14,893 nt of DNA from Rhodanobacteraceae bacterium. GTDB lineage: Bacteria; Pseudomonadota; Gammaproteobacteria; Xanthomonadales; Rhodanobacteraceae. Shown here piece by piece: positions 1 through 6,301 of this stretch; positions within the stretch are counted from its first letter, which is position 1, and the number at the start of each line of letters is the position of its first letter. The stretch lies in assembly GCA_025928735.1 (NCBI GenBank), contig JAICIW010000019.1, forward strand, positions 1-14,893, written 5' to 3'. A model generated the notes under the pieces. It ran no database searches and was not told where the DNA came from. It saw only the letters and a program-made list of their open reading frames with translations. A program made the translations under genes and the position numbers.

Positions 1-2
1 GC

Positions 3-131
3 GGCGCGGTGCTCGACCTCGCGGGCGAACCGCTTCGCTACAACACCAAGGATTCGCTGTTGAATCCGGAGTTCCTCGCGCTCGGCGACCGCTCGGTGGA
101 TTGGATAGCCAGGCTCGGGCTGCGCCCGTGA
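3..131 (+). CDS. cysQ: 3'(2'),5'-bisphosphate nucleotidase CysQ, C-terminal end (5' part outside window)
   Basis: Only the last 42 residues are in the window. CysQ hydrolyses 3'-phosphoadenosine 5'-phosphate to AMP, which removes the inhibitory by-product of sulfate assimilation. The visible tail reads GAVLDLAGEPLRYNTKDSLL and continues NPEFLALGDRS, which matches the end of the inositol-monophosphatase-fold CysQ family, where a Gly-Ala-hydrophobic-Asp strand is followed by the RYNTK segment and a closing ALGD motif. The metal-binding motifs lie upstream and cannot be checked. The TGA stop (129-131) overlaps the proposed GTG start of mazG by four bases, so the two are probably translated together. 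The identification rests on the C-terminal motif alone but that motif is distinctive. Confidence 0.8.
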   Translation, partial: GAVLDLAGEPLRYNTKDSLLNPEFLALGDRSVDWIARLGLRP

Positions 132-994
132 CCGGCAGCCATCGCGATGGCATCGCGGAACTGCTCGCGATCATGGCCCGCCTGCGCAATCGCGAACATG
201 GTTGCCCGTGGGACGTCGCGCAGACGTTCGATACGATTGCGCCGTACACCATCGAGGAAAGCTACGAAGTCGCTGATGCGATCGATCGCAAGGATTACGC
301 GGCGCTGAAGGACGAATTGGGTGACCTGCTGCTGCAGGTGGTGTTTCACGCGCGCATGGCCGAGGAACAGGGGCTGTTCGGCTTCGCCGATGTGGTCGAC
401 GCGATCAACGCCAAGCTGGTGCGCCGGCACCCGCACGTGAAATGGGGTGACACGAAAGGGGGTCAGGTTCACTTTCCTGGAACGGACGCGGGTGACGCCA
501 ATCCTTCCAAAAATGAACCCGACCTCAGCTCACCTGACCCCGTTTCGTGGGAAGACATCAAGCGCGCCGAGCGTGCGGCTGCTGGTGACAAGGACACCAG
601 CGCGCTGGCCGGCGTGTCCCACGGCCTGCCTGAATGGAAGCGCGCGCTCAAGTTGTGCGAGCGCGCCGCCACGGTCGGCTTCGACTGGCCCGGTCCGGAA
701 CCGGTGCTGGACAAGTTGCAGGAAGAGGCTGCCGAGGTGCGCGCGGAATTCGCGGTGGGCGCGGGTCACGATCGCCTGATGGACGAGATCGGTGACGTGG
801 CGTTCGTGCTGGTGAATCTGGCGCGCCACGCCAAGGTCGATTTTTCGGCCGCGTTGCGCCACGCCAACGCCAAATTCGAGCGCCGCTTCCGGCGGATGGA
901 ATCGCTCGCCGCTGCGGCGGGCGAAACGCTGAATAGCAAGTCGCTGGCAGAGCAGGATGCGCTGTGGAATCGGGCGAAGGCTGAGGAGCGGTAG
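128..994 (+). CDS. mazG: Nucleoside triphosphate pyrophosphohydrolase MazG, with an insert in its linker
   Basis: MazG hydrolyses (d)NTPs to NMP and pyrophosphate, cleaning nucleotide pools in the cytoplasm. The 288-residue product has two MazG domains. Domain 1 shows GCPWD (25-29), the metal-binding pair EEsYE (E43, E44, E47) and ELGD (E63, D66), then RRHPHV (99-104). Domain 2 has a second E-rich helix (EEAAEV) and DEIGD, ending with KFERRFRRME as in the E. coli enzyme. I chose GTG 128 because it gives a 4-base overlap with the cysQ stop and places the family's N-terminus correctly; an upstream TTG at 101 is possible. E. coli MazG is 263 residues, and the excess lies almost entirely between HPHV and WEDIK (residues about 109-140), where DNA forms a palindromic element described separately. 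The catalytic residues of domain 1 are intact, so it is probably active. Confidence 0.93.
   Translation: MTGSHRDGIAELLAIMARLRNREHGCPWDVAQTFDTIAPYTIEESYEVADAIDRKDYAALKDELGDLLLQVVFHARMAEEQGLFGFADVVDAINAKLVRRHPHVKWGDTKGGQVHFPGTDAGDANPSKNEPDLSSPDPVSWEDIKRAERAAAGDKDTSALAGVSHGLPEWKRALKLCERAATVGFDWPGPEPVLDKLQEEAAEVRAEFAVGAGHDRLMDEIGDVAFVLVNLARHAKVDFSAALRHANAKFERRFRRMESLAAAAGETLNSKSLAEQDALWNRAKAEER
451..549 (+). repeat. Palindromic mobile-type element inserted in frame inside mazG
   Basis: The ends are inverted repeats: CACGAAAGGGGGTCAGGT at 451-468 and, on the opposite strand, CACGAAACGGGGTCAGGT reading back from 549; 17 of 18 bases match. Inside the right half is a second inverted copy of the core (reverse complement of 509-527 begins GGTCGGGTTCATTTTTGG), which matches GGTCAGGTTCACTTT at 461-475. 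The stretch is 99 bases, 33 codons, so the reading frame is kept, and it coincides with the part of MazG that has no counterpart in E. coli. GGGGTCAGGTTCA-type palindromes are, from memory, recurrent intergenic repeats in gammaproteobacteria, possibly of the REP/RAYT kind; that family link is inference. No transposase is in the window. Confidence 0.7.
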
Positions 995-1013
995 AAGCAC
1001 GTGTTCCTTTTGC

Positions 1014-1042
1014 TCGTCATCCCGGGCGCGACGAAGTCCTGG
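1014..1042 (+). repeat. Probable solo half of a TCGTCATYCCGG intergenic repeat
   Basis: TCGTCATCCCGGG followed by a GCGCGACGAAG segment resembles the left end of the complete palindromic element at 14427-14529 (TCGTCATTCCGG). No matching right end was found downstream, so this looks like a decayed or partial copy in the 177-base space between mazG and the repeat-protein gene. The rest of that space holds the leader hairpins described next. Confidence 0.35.
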
Positions 1043-1124
1043 AAGGTGGGCAAATCACAGGTTCCCCGGATAGGCCGCAAGTCACGCGACTTTGGGCACA
1101 TGGAGAGTTGCGAGGGGCGACTCT

Positions 1125-1159
1125 ATGCTTGCAAGCATCCACCGCGAGGGCGGTGATGC
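1125..1159 (+). promoter_or_regulatory. Overlapping palindrome and hairpin just before the ribosome binding site of the GSGD-repeat gene
   Basis: A perfect 14-base palindrome, ATGCTTGCAAGCAT, occupies 1125-1138. Its last four bases also begin a hairpin at 1135-1159: GCATcCACCGC pairs with GCGGTGATGC around a GAGG loop, ten pairs with one bulged C. The two structures share 1135-1138 and cannot form together in RNA. The ribosome binding site GGAGAG follows at about 1161-1166, six bases before ATG 1172. The palindrome could be a dimeric repressor's operator, or the pair could be a translational control element. Function is inference. Confidence 0.4.
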
Positions 1160-1171
1160 CGGAGAGTCGTC

Positions 1172-2131
1172 ATGCGCAAACCCATCCTTCTGCTCGCAGG
1201 CGCGTCCCTGCTCGCAGTGTCGTTCGCAGCCGGCGCGGCGGAGCAGTGCCGCTACAGCGCGCCGCGCAACGCCGAGCTCGACGCCGCGGGGTTGAAACAA
1301 TTGTCGGTAGAGATCGGCCCCGATGATCTGACGATCCATGGCGAGGCCGGGCTCACCAAAATCGTGGTGACGGGCACCGCCTGCGCGTCGGAAGAAAAGT
1401 GGCTTCAGGGCATCAAGATCGAAACGGCACGCCATGGCGACACCGCCAGCATCGTCGCGGACGACGGTGACCGCGGCGTAGTCATTTCCCTGTTCGGGAA
1501 TTCGTACGCCTACCTCAAGCTGGACGTGCGCGTGCCGCAATCGCTGGCCGTGAAGCTGAAGGAAGGTTCGGGCGATGCTCAGGTCAACGGGGTGGCATCG
1601 CTCGATGCCACGCTGGGCTCGGGCGATTTGAAGGTGAACGGTATTGCCGGCGAACTCGCGCTCCGCGTTGGCTCGGGCGATGCGATTGCGAGCGATGTCG
1701 GCAGCTTGAACGTTTCCAGCGTCGGTTCCGGCGACGTGAGCGTGAACGGCGTGCGCGGCGAGGCGCATGTCGGCGGCGTCGGCTCGGGTGATCTTGGCCT
1801 GCGCAATGTCACCGGCAACGTCGCGCTCGGCTCGGTCTCATCCGGCGACGCGAAAATGACCGGCGTGGGCGGCAGCATCAAGGTCGACAGCGTCGGCTCG
1901 GGCGACTTGGTGATCCGCGACGTCAAGGGCAATGTCTCGGTGGGATCGATTGCGTCGGGCGAAGCGAGCATCGAGCAGGCCGGCGGCAGCGTGCATGCCG
2001 ACAGCCTTGGTTCGGGCGATTTCGGCGCGGACGGCGTGGGCGGCGATTTCACGGTCGGCTCGGTCGGCAGCGGCGACGTCCACCACCACAGCGTCAAGGG
2101 CAAGGTGAGCGTGCCGCGCGACGACGATTGA
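1172..2131 (+). CDS. Secreted repeat protein with GSGD rungs (DUF4097/DUF2807-like beta-solenoid)
   Basis: The 319-residue product begins with a clear signal peptide (MRKPILLLAGASLLAVSFAAGAA), so it is exported to the periplasm or beyond. Residues about 23-130 form a globular region with two cysteines (in EQCRY and TACAS) that could make a disulfide. From residue 132 to near the end there are ten copies of a GSGD-type turn (GSGD eight times, plus SSGD and ASGE). Spacing settles at 19 residues with alternating hydrophobic positions, as expected for one turn of a beta-solenoid. This resembles the putative auto-transporter adhesin/GIN-domain families DUF2807 and DUF4097, which have no established reaction. 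The C-terminus is charged (PRDDD). It appears to be a single-gene unit: hairpins lie on both sides and the two-component genes downstream have their own leader. Whether it is an envelope stress protein or a surface protein cannot be told. Confidence 0.75.
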   Translation: MRKPILLLAGASLLAVSFAAGAAEQCRYSAPRNAELDAAGLKQLSVEIGPDDLTIHGEAGLTKIVVTGTACASEEKWLQGIKIETARHGDTASIVADDGDRGVVISLFGNSYAYLKLDVRVPQSLAVKLKEGSGDAQVNGVASLDATLGSGDLKVNGIAGELALRVGSGDAIASDVGSLNVSSVGSGDVSVNGVRGEAHVGGVGSGDLGLRNVTGNVALGSVSSGDAKMTGVGGSIKVDSVGSGDLVIRDVKGNVSVGSIASGEASIEQAGGSVHADSLGSGDFGADGVGGDFTVGSVGSGDVHHHSVKGKVSVPRDDD

Positions 2132-2138
2132 AAAAAAG

Positions 2139-2167
2139 CCTGCCGCGGGCGTTGCCGCCGCGGCAGG
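2139..2167 (+). terminator. GC-rich terminator-like hairpin after the GSGD-repeat gene
   Basis: CCTGCCGCGG (2139-2148) pairs perfectly with CCGCGGCAGG (2158-2167) around a 9-base loop, eight bases after the stop codon. There is no T-run after it on this strand; the seven A bases at 2131-2137 would give a T-run only for leftward transcription. It probably acts in termination or mRNA 3'-end protection. Confidence 0.5.
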
Positions 2168-2175
2168 AACAACCG

Positions 2176-2201
2176 GCGGGCGGGAAGGGAGTTCCGCCCG
2201 C
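2176..2201 (+). terminator. Second tandem hairpin
   Basis: GCGGGCGGgAA (2176-2186) pairs with TTCCGCCCGC (2192-2201) with one bulged G and a 5-base loop. It starts nine bases after the preceding hairpin. Together they form a tandem structure between the repeat-protein gene and the two-component system. No U-tract follows. Confidence 0.4.
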
Positions 2202-2218
2202 TGCATCCTCACTCGTGG

Positions 2219-2236
2219 ACGTCACGCATACGTCAC
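2219..2236 (+). promoter_or_regulatory. Direct repeat ACGTCAC, possible regulator site in the leader of the response-regulator gene
   Basis: ACGTCAC occurs at 2219-2225 and again at 2230-2236, start to start 11 bases, about one helical turn. OmpR-family regulators bind direct repeats with this spacing, and such a regulator is encoded 205 bases downstream, so autoregulation is conceivable. The remainder of the 309-base space 2132-2440 holds the two hairpins and otherwise nothing convincing: TTGACC near 2296 has no good -10 partner. GAGGGG lies seven bases before the ATG at 2441. Confidence 0.25.
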
Positions 2237-2440
2237 CCGTGAAACCGGCGGTCGTTGCTCCGCCGCCCATGACAACGCGCCTGCACGCCGATCGGTTGAC
2301 CCGCGCCCGGCGATTCCCCGTGGCGACGGACATGTTCGACTTGGCCGCGGCCCTCCTGCTTTCACGCGACAATCACCTTCGTGTCGGCACATTGCACAGC
2401 CGTGTACGCGGCGTGAGGACGGTTTCCACGAGGGGCAGCC

Positions 2441-3178
2441 ATGAACGAATTCGAGCGCGAAAAACAGACCGGCATGGTGCTGCTGGTCGAAGACAACAGC
2501 GGCATCGCCGAGATGGTGGGCGAGTTCCTCGAACGCCGCGGCTACGCCGTCGATTTCGCGGGGGACGGCGTCAGCGGCCTGCACCTGGCGGTCACCGGAA
2601 GCTACGACGTGATCGTGCTGGACCTGATGCTGCCCGGCATGGATGGTCTGGACGTGTGCCGGAAACTCCGCGGCGAGGCCAAGAAGGCCACCCCGGTGCT
2701 GATGCTCACCGCGCGCGACACGCTGGAAGACAAGCTGATCGGCCTCGACGCCGGCGCCGACGATTATCTCGTCAAGCCGTTCGAGCCGCGCGAACTGGAG
2801 GCGCGCATCCGCGCCCTGATCCGTCGCGAGCGGCGGCAGGTTTCCAGCGAGGTGTATCAGGTTGGCGACCTGACGCTGGATACCGCGACGCTGCGCATCG
2901 TGCGCGACGGCGAGGAACTGCAGGTGTCGCCGATCGGCTTGAAGCTGCTCACGATCCTGATGCGGGAATCGCCGCGCGTGGTGTCGCGCCATGACATCGA
3001 ACGCGAAATCTGGGGTGACACGCTGCCCGACTCCGACACGCTGCGTTCGCATCTTTACAACCTGCGGCGCGTGGTCGACAAGCCGTACGCGCGCCCGCTG
3101 CTCCACACCATCCACAGCGCCGGCTATCGCATCGCCGACCTCGACGAGGAGGCCGCGGCGTCGGCATCCACCGCTTGA
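2441..3178 (+). CDS. OmpR-family two-component response regulator
   Basis: A 245-residue transcription factor. The receiver domain (about 12-125) has the acidic pair E17-D18, the phospho-acceptor D61 in VLDLMLPGMDG, T90 in LMLTAR and K112 in DYLVKPFEP, so it has every residue needed for phosphorylation. The C-terminal winged-helix domain (about 137-232) shows the Trans_reg_C pattern: LTLDTATLRIVRDGE, then ISP-like LQVSPIGLKLL, then LRSHLYNLRRVVDKP as recognition helix, and IHSAGYRI at the wing. It is followed after 93 bases by a histidine kinase on the same strand, which is its likely partner. Target genes and signal are not visible; the neighbouring secreted repeat protein and the MBL hydrolase are candidates by position only. 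The ATG at 2441 is preceded by GAGGGG at a good distance. Confidence 0.93.
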   Translation: MNEFEREKQTGMVLLVEDNSGIAEMVGEFLERRGYAVDFAGDGVSGLHLAVTGSYDVIVLDLMLPGMDGLDVCRKLRGEAKKATPVLMLTARDTLEDKLIGLDAGADDYLVKPFEPRELEARIRALIRRERRQVSSEVYQVGDLTLDTATLRIVRDGEELQVSPIGLKLLTILMRESPRVVSRHDIEREIWGDTLPDSDTLRSHLYNLRRVVDKPYARPLLHTIHSAGYRIADLDEEAAASASTA

Positions 3179-3207
3179 ACGGCTCGTGATCCTCACGCCC
3201 TCGAACG

Positions 3208-3228
3208 CGCGCGCAGGAGGCACGCGCG
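3208..3228 (+). promoter_or_regulatory. Hairpin between regulator and kinase genes, possible attenuator
   Basis: CGCGCG at 3208-3213 can pair with CGCGCG at 3223-3228 around CAGGAGGCA, and GAGATTTTT follows. The stem is short and the T-run lies four bases away, so it would be a weak terminator at most. It could lower kinase expression relative to the regulator. Confidence 0.25.
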
Positions 3229-3271
3229 GAGATTTTTCGTCATGCAAGTGTCATTCCGGTAGGCCCGCCCC

Positions 3272-4630
3272 ATGGCCAGATACGCCAGCATCGGCCAACG
3301 CTTCTGGGTGATGTTCTCGCTGTGGGTGGCGGCCATAAGCGTCGTCACGGCACTGGGCGTGTATGCCGCCGCCAATTCCAGTCGCCAGGCCATCGCGCGC
3401 CAGGAGCTGGAACGCGAGACCCAGTATTACGACCAGCAGTTGGCGCGCAATCCCGACGCGCCGCTTCCCGACACTTGGTTGCTCCGTGGCTTCCGTCGCG
3501 CACCGGGACAATCCGATGCCGCCATACCGCAGGAACTGCGCGGGCTCGATCTCGGCTACCACCAAGTCCGTCTGGCCGATGGCACCCTCGGCACGGTGCT
3601 GGTGTCCGACGACGTGCGCGGCCGGATGTACCTGCTGTTCAACAACGACCGGCCCAACAACGTGGTGATGCTGTTCGGGTTGATCCCGGTGGTGCTGGTG
3701 GTGCTGATCATTTACTTCGCGACCTGGTTGACCTACCGCGCGTCGCGCAAGGCCCTGTCGCCGGTGATCGCGCTGGCCAAGGTGGTACGGCGCTGGAATC
3801 CCGACCATCCCGAACCCGAGTCGCTCGCGCCCCGCAACCTGCCGGCGGCCTCCGACAGTGACGTCGAGGTGCTGGTCACCGCGTTGTACAACTTTGCCAA
3901 CCGGCTGGAAGCTTTCGTCGAGCGCGAACGCAATTTCACCCGCGACGCCAGCCACGAACTGCGCACGCCGCTCACCGTGATGAAGATCGCGGTCGACGTG
4001 CTGGCCGACGAAGACATGAGCCCGTTCGCGCAACGCTCGCTGGCGCGCATCCGGCGTTCGGTACGCGAAATGGAGGCGCTGATCGAAACCTTCCTGGTGC
4101 TGGCGCGCGAATCGGATACGGGCCTGCGCGACGAGGATTTCCTTGCCAACGACGTGGTCAGCGCCGAGGTCGCGCGTTATCGCGAATTGCTGGCCGGCAA
4201 ACCGGTGCAACTGGAACTGGTCGAGCACGCGCGGTTTGCCCTGCACGCGCCACCGCGGGTGTTCGCGGTGATGATCGGCAATTTGATCCGCAACGCCTGC
4301 CTCTACACCGAGCGCGGCAGCGTCACCATCGAGGTGGAAGCGGACAGCGTGCGTGTAGTCGACACCGGCAGCGGTATGAGCGAGGAAGACCTCGAGCGCG
4401 CGTTTCAGGCGTTCTATCGCGGCAGCCGCACGGGCGGTACCGGCCACGGCATCGGACTTGCGATCGTGCGCCGCATTGCCGACCGTTACGGCTGGCAGGT
4501 CGACCTGGAAAGCGCGCTGGGGCGGGGCACCGTCGCCATCGCGCAGTTCCCCGCCGCCCAGCCGCCCGACGCCGCGTTGCCCGGTCCGCCGGAGCCGACG
4601 CAAATCGCGGACGCCGAATCCGGCAGGTGA
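3272..4630 (+). CDS. Membrane sensor histidine kinase
   Basis: A 452-residue sensor kinase. A membrane segment (about 9-31) and a second one (about 131-153) bracket a roughly 100-residue periplasmic sensor region that I do not recognise. A HAMP-like linker follows, then the dimerisation helix with the phospho-accepting H228 in DASHELRTPLTVMK. The ATP-binding domain has the N box NLIRNAC (N337, N341), the G1 box DTGSGM (D364) and the G2 box GHGIGLAIVRRI (391-402). All catalytic motifs are present. The last about 30 residues are proline-rich and probably disordered. The gene follows the OmpR-type regulator at 2441, so the two should form a phosphorelay; the ligand is unknown. The ATG has only a weak ribosome binding site (GGTAGG about 15 bases upstream). 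Confidence 0.92.
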   Translation: MARYASIGQRFWVMFSLWVAAISVVTALGVYAAANSSRQAIARQELERETQYYDQQLARNPDAPLPDTWLLRGFRRAPGQSDAAIPQELRGLDLGYHQVRLADGTLGTVLVSDDVRGRMYLLFNNDRPNNVVMLFGLIPVVLVVLIIYFATWLTYRASRKALSPVIALAKVVRRWNPDHPEPESLAPRNLPAASDSDVEVLVTALYNFANRLEAFVERERNFTRDASHELRTPLTVMKIAVDVLADEDMSPFAQRSLARIRRSVREMEALIETFLVLARESDTGLRDEDFLANDVVSAEVARYRELLAGKPVQLELVEHARFALHAPPRVFAVMIGNLIRNACLYTERGSVTIEVEADSVRVVDTGSGMSEEDLERAFQAFYRGSRTGGTGHGIGLAIVRRIADRYGWQVDLESALGRGTVAIAQFPAAQPPDAALPGPPEPTQIADAESGR

Positions 4631-4641
4631 TCGGTGAGCGC

Positions 4642-4661
4642 CGGCGCGTGAACTTGCGCCG
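4642..4661 (+). terminator. Hairpin after the histidine kinase gene
   Basis: CGGCGC (4642-4647) pairs with GCGCCG (4656-4661) around an 8-base loop, twelve bases after the kinase stop. There is no T-run, so it is only a weak candidate for a terminator. The surrounding 102-base space contains no gene. Confidence 0.25.
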
Positions 4662-4732
4662 ATGCGGGTTCGCGCGTCACCATGACCGTTCTTTCGTTGC
4701 GGTGAATCCACGAAGCGAATGGCGAAGTTGGA

Positions 4733-5689
4733 ATGGCGCATTACCAGACATTGAACGATGGCATCGTATGCATCGATACGGAGCAGCATCGCCCGCAGAT
4801 GGCGGCGTGTTATCTGATCGGAGACGACGGGCATTACGCGTTCGTCGAAGCGGGCACCAGTCTTTCCGTGCCGGGCCTGCTGCAGACATTGGAAGCACTC
4901 GGCATCGAACGCGGCGCGGTCGATTACGTGATGCCGACGCACGTGCACCTCGACCACGCCGGCGGTGCGGGCGCGCTGTTGCGCGAGTTGCCGAACGCGC
5001 GGCTGGTGATCCATCCGCGCGGTGCGCGTCACATGATCGATCCTTCGCAATTGATCGCCGGCGCGACCGCTGTGTACGGACCCGAGGCGATGCGCGCCAC
5101 CTACGGCGAAATCCTGCCGGTGCCCGAATCGCGTGTCGTGGTGGCCGACATCGCATCCGATCGTGACTTCGAATTGATGCTGGGCGCGCGACGCTTGCAA
5201 TTCATCGATGCGCCGGGCCACGCACGCCACCACTACGCGATCTGGGATGAAACGAGCCGCGGCTGGTTCACCGGGGACGTGTTCGGGCTGGTGTATCGCG
5301 AATTCGACACGGCCGACGGCAATTATTTGATCCCGACCACCAGCCCGGTGCAGTTCGATCCGGGGGCTTGGAATGCGACGCTGGACCGCCTGCTCGAACG
5401 TTCGCCCGCGCACGTTTACCTGACCCATTACGGACGCGTGGATGCGGTGAGGGCACTGGCAAAAGATTTGCGCGAAGGCCTTGTCGCATATCAACGGATC
5501 GCACGCGCGAATGCAGGCGCGCCCGATTGCCATGCGCGCCTTCGCTCCGCTCTGATGGATTATCACCTCGGTCAATTGCGCGAACGCCGCCACCCGATGG
5601 CCGAAGCACGGGCGCGCGAATTGCTGGACATGGACGTGGAAATCAACACGCAAGGGCTGGAAGTCTGGCTGGATCGCCAGCGCGGCTGA
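4733..5689 (+). CDS. Metallo-beta-lactamase-fold hydrolase
   Basis: A 318-residue soluble protein of the MBL superfamily (COG0491-like). The metal site is complete: THVHLDH (H70, H72, D74, H75), H163 in DAPGHARHH, D182 in GWFTGDVFG and H232 in YLTHYGR, the set that binds two metal ions in hydrolases such as glyoxalase II and lactonases. No signal peptide is present, so it should be cytoplasmic. After the MBL domain (about 10-235) there is a C-terminal helical part of about 85 residues. The substrate cannot be read from the sequence; thioester, lactone or phosphodiester hydrolysis are all possible. The ribosome binding site is poor (GCGAAG, about ten bases before ATG 4733). It seems to be a single gene, 102 bases after the kinase and followed by a pseudogene. 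Confidence 0.85.
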   Translation: MAHYQTLNDGIVCIDTEQHRPQMAACYLIGDDGHYAFVEAGTSLSVPGLLQTLEALGIERGAVDYVMPTHVHLDHAGGAGALLRELPNARLVIHPRGARHMIDPSQLIAGATAVYGPEAMRATYGEILPVPESRVVVADIASDRDFELMLGARRLQFIDAPGHARHHYAIWDETSRGWFTGDVFGLVYREFDTADGNYLIPTTSPVQFDPGAWNATLDRLLERSPAHVYLTHYGRVDAVRALAKDLREGLVAYQRIARANAGAPDCHARLRSALMDYHLGQLRERRHPMAEARARELLDMDVEINTQGLEVWLDRQRG

Positions 5690-5783
5690 CCGGACGCGTC
5701 ATCCGCGAAGCAGGCGCTCCGCTAGACGGCACGTTCACCCGCCGCACACTGGCAGTTGCCGCACGGACGCGGGCAGCGGAAAT

Positions 5784-6046
5784 GGAGTTCCCATCACGTA
5801 TCAGCAATCCACGGTTTCGCTCGAAGATGCACGCCGCACGAGCTGCCGACCAGGGGCCTTGCCGAGAAGGCGCAACCGGAAAAGCCGTTTTACGGCATCC
5901 AGGTTTCCAATCACGGGCGCGTGATGATTTTTCCCGGCGGCATTCCATTGAAGCAGGACGTCCAGTGCGTCGGCGCGGTGGGTGTCAGTGGCGGCGACAA
6001 CCAGCAGAACCAGGCCGTCGCCGAGGCCGCGATTTCGGCGCTCTGA
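5784..6046 (+). pseudogene. Remnant of an HbpS/GlcG-type (DUF336) heme-binding protein, internal deletion and frameshift
   Basis: Two pieces of one family are visible in different frames. The N-terminal piece, from about 5784, reads GVPITYQQSTVSLEDARR, typical of the start of HbpS/GlcG proteins. At about 5835-5845 the frame changes and the C-terminal piece starts at ELPTRGLAEKAQ and runs through KPFYGIQVSNHGRVMIFPGG to GAVGVSGGDNQQNQAVAEAA and TGA at 6046. The middle of the family, roughly 70-80 residues including the conserved VVDAGG-like region, is missing. The start may be lost too: ATG 5782 is one base out of frame with the N-terminal piece. No start codon with a ribosome binding site precedes the C-terminal piece. 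Family members bind heme or act in small-molecule metabolism. The family assignment is from memory of its motifs; the lesion is directly visible. Confidence 0.75.
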
Positions 6047-6210
6047 CGCACTCGACAGCGCCCGTCGCCATGCATCGTCTCTGCCACGTGCCCTGTCTGT
6101 GGGAGTGTCCATTCCGTTCACGGCTTCCGCGCTTGCATCGTGCGCGCACCGAGGATGAATGGCAATCGCTGATGGACCCACCCACGCATCGAAGTTTCAC
6201 GCCGTCTTTA
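6047..6210. other. Gene-free stretch between the pseudogene and the respiratory operon promoter
   Basis: Neither strand has a convincing reading frame or recognisable motif here. Likewise 5690-5783, between the MBL gene and the pseudogene, shows no gene, no clear terminator and no repeat. With the pseudogene and promoter this accounts for the whole 5690-6301 interval. Confidence 0.5.
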
Positions 6211-6239
6211 TTGACGCTCATGTTTCAGCAGCGTACGGT
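6211..6239 (+). promoter_or_regulatory. Candidate sigma-70 promoter of the respiratory operon
   Basis: TTGACG (6211-6216) is separated by 17 bases from TACGGT (6234-6239). The -35 matches the consensus at five of six positions and the spacing is ideal; the -10 is weak, matching three of six. It is the best candidate in front of the DUF4142 gene at 6302 and lies in an AT-richer patch. Its leader would be about 55 bases long and would contain the hairpin at 6280-6297. Confidence 0.4.
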
Positions 6240-6279
6240 GATTTTCGGGAATCGCGTTTTATCCATCGACTAGTTGTCC

Positions 6280-6297
6280 ATCGGCAAGGAGGCCGAT
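6280..6297 (+). promoter_or_regulatory. Shine-Dalgarno hairpin of the DUF4142 gene, CsrA/RsmA-like
   Basis: ATCGGC (6280-6285) pairs with GCCGAT (6292-6297), leaving AAGGAG as the loop. The ribosome binding site AAGGAGG therefore sits at the tip of a 6-bp stem, four bases before ATG 6302. CsrA/RsmA proteins bind ANGGA in hairpin loops that overlap ribosome binding sites and block translation. The structure is seen in the sequence; the regulator is inferred. Confidence 0.45.
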
Positions 6298-6301
6298 CAA
6301 C

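Noticed and set aside
1565..2100. Regular 57-base periodicity that might suggest a CRISPR-like array
   Set aside because: The repeats are degenerate and coding: they translate to GSGD rungs in one continuous frame and there are no conserved direct repeats separated by unique spacers.
2128..2994. Open frame on the + strand running through the intergenic space into the regulator gene
   Set aside because: Its product is Arg/Pro-rich out-of-frame translation of the response regulator and of the two hairpins; no family resemblance.
3250..3259. GTCATTCCGG resembling the end of the 14427-14529 repeat
   Set aside because: Only ten bases match and there is no partner arm, so it could be chance; not annotated as a repeat.
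3242..3262. Six-codon leader peptide MQVSFR before the kinase gene
   Set aside because: The AGGAGG lies about 20 bases upstream, too far for initiation, and the peptide has no attenuator-like codon run.
3251..5653. Very long open frame on the - strand opposite the kinase and MBL genes
   Set aside because: It is the mirror of GC-rich coding DNA: the + strand proteins have complete catalytic motifs, while the antisense translation is His/Arg/Gln-rich with no recognisable domain.
6249..6275. GGAAT...GTT pattern that could be an ECF-sigma promoter before the DUF4142 gene
   Set aside because: The spacing is about 20 bases and the -10 is not convincing; the TTGACG/TACGGT pair is a better candidate.
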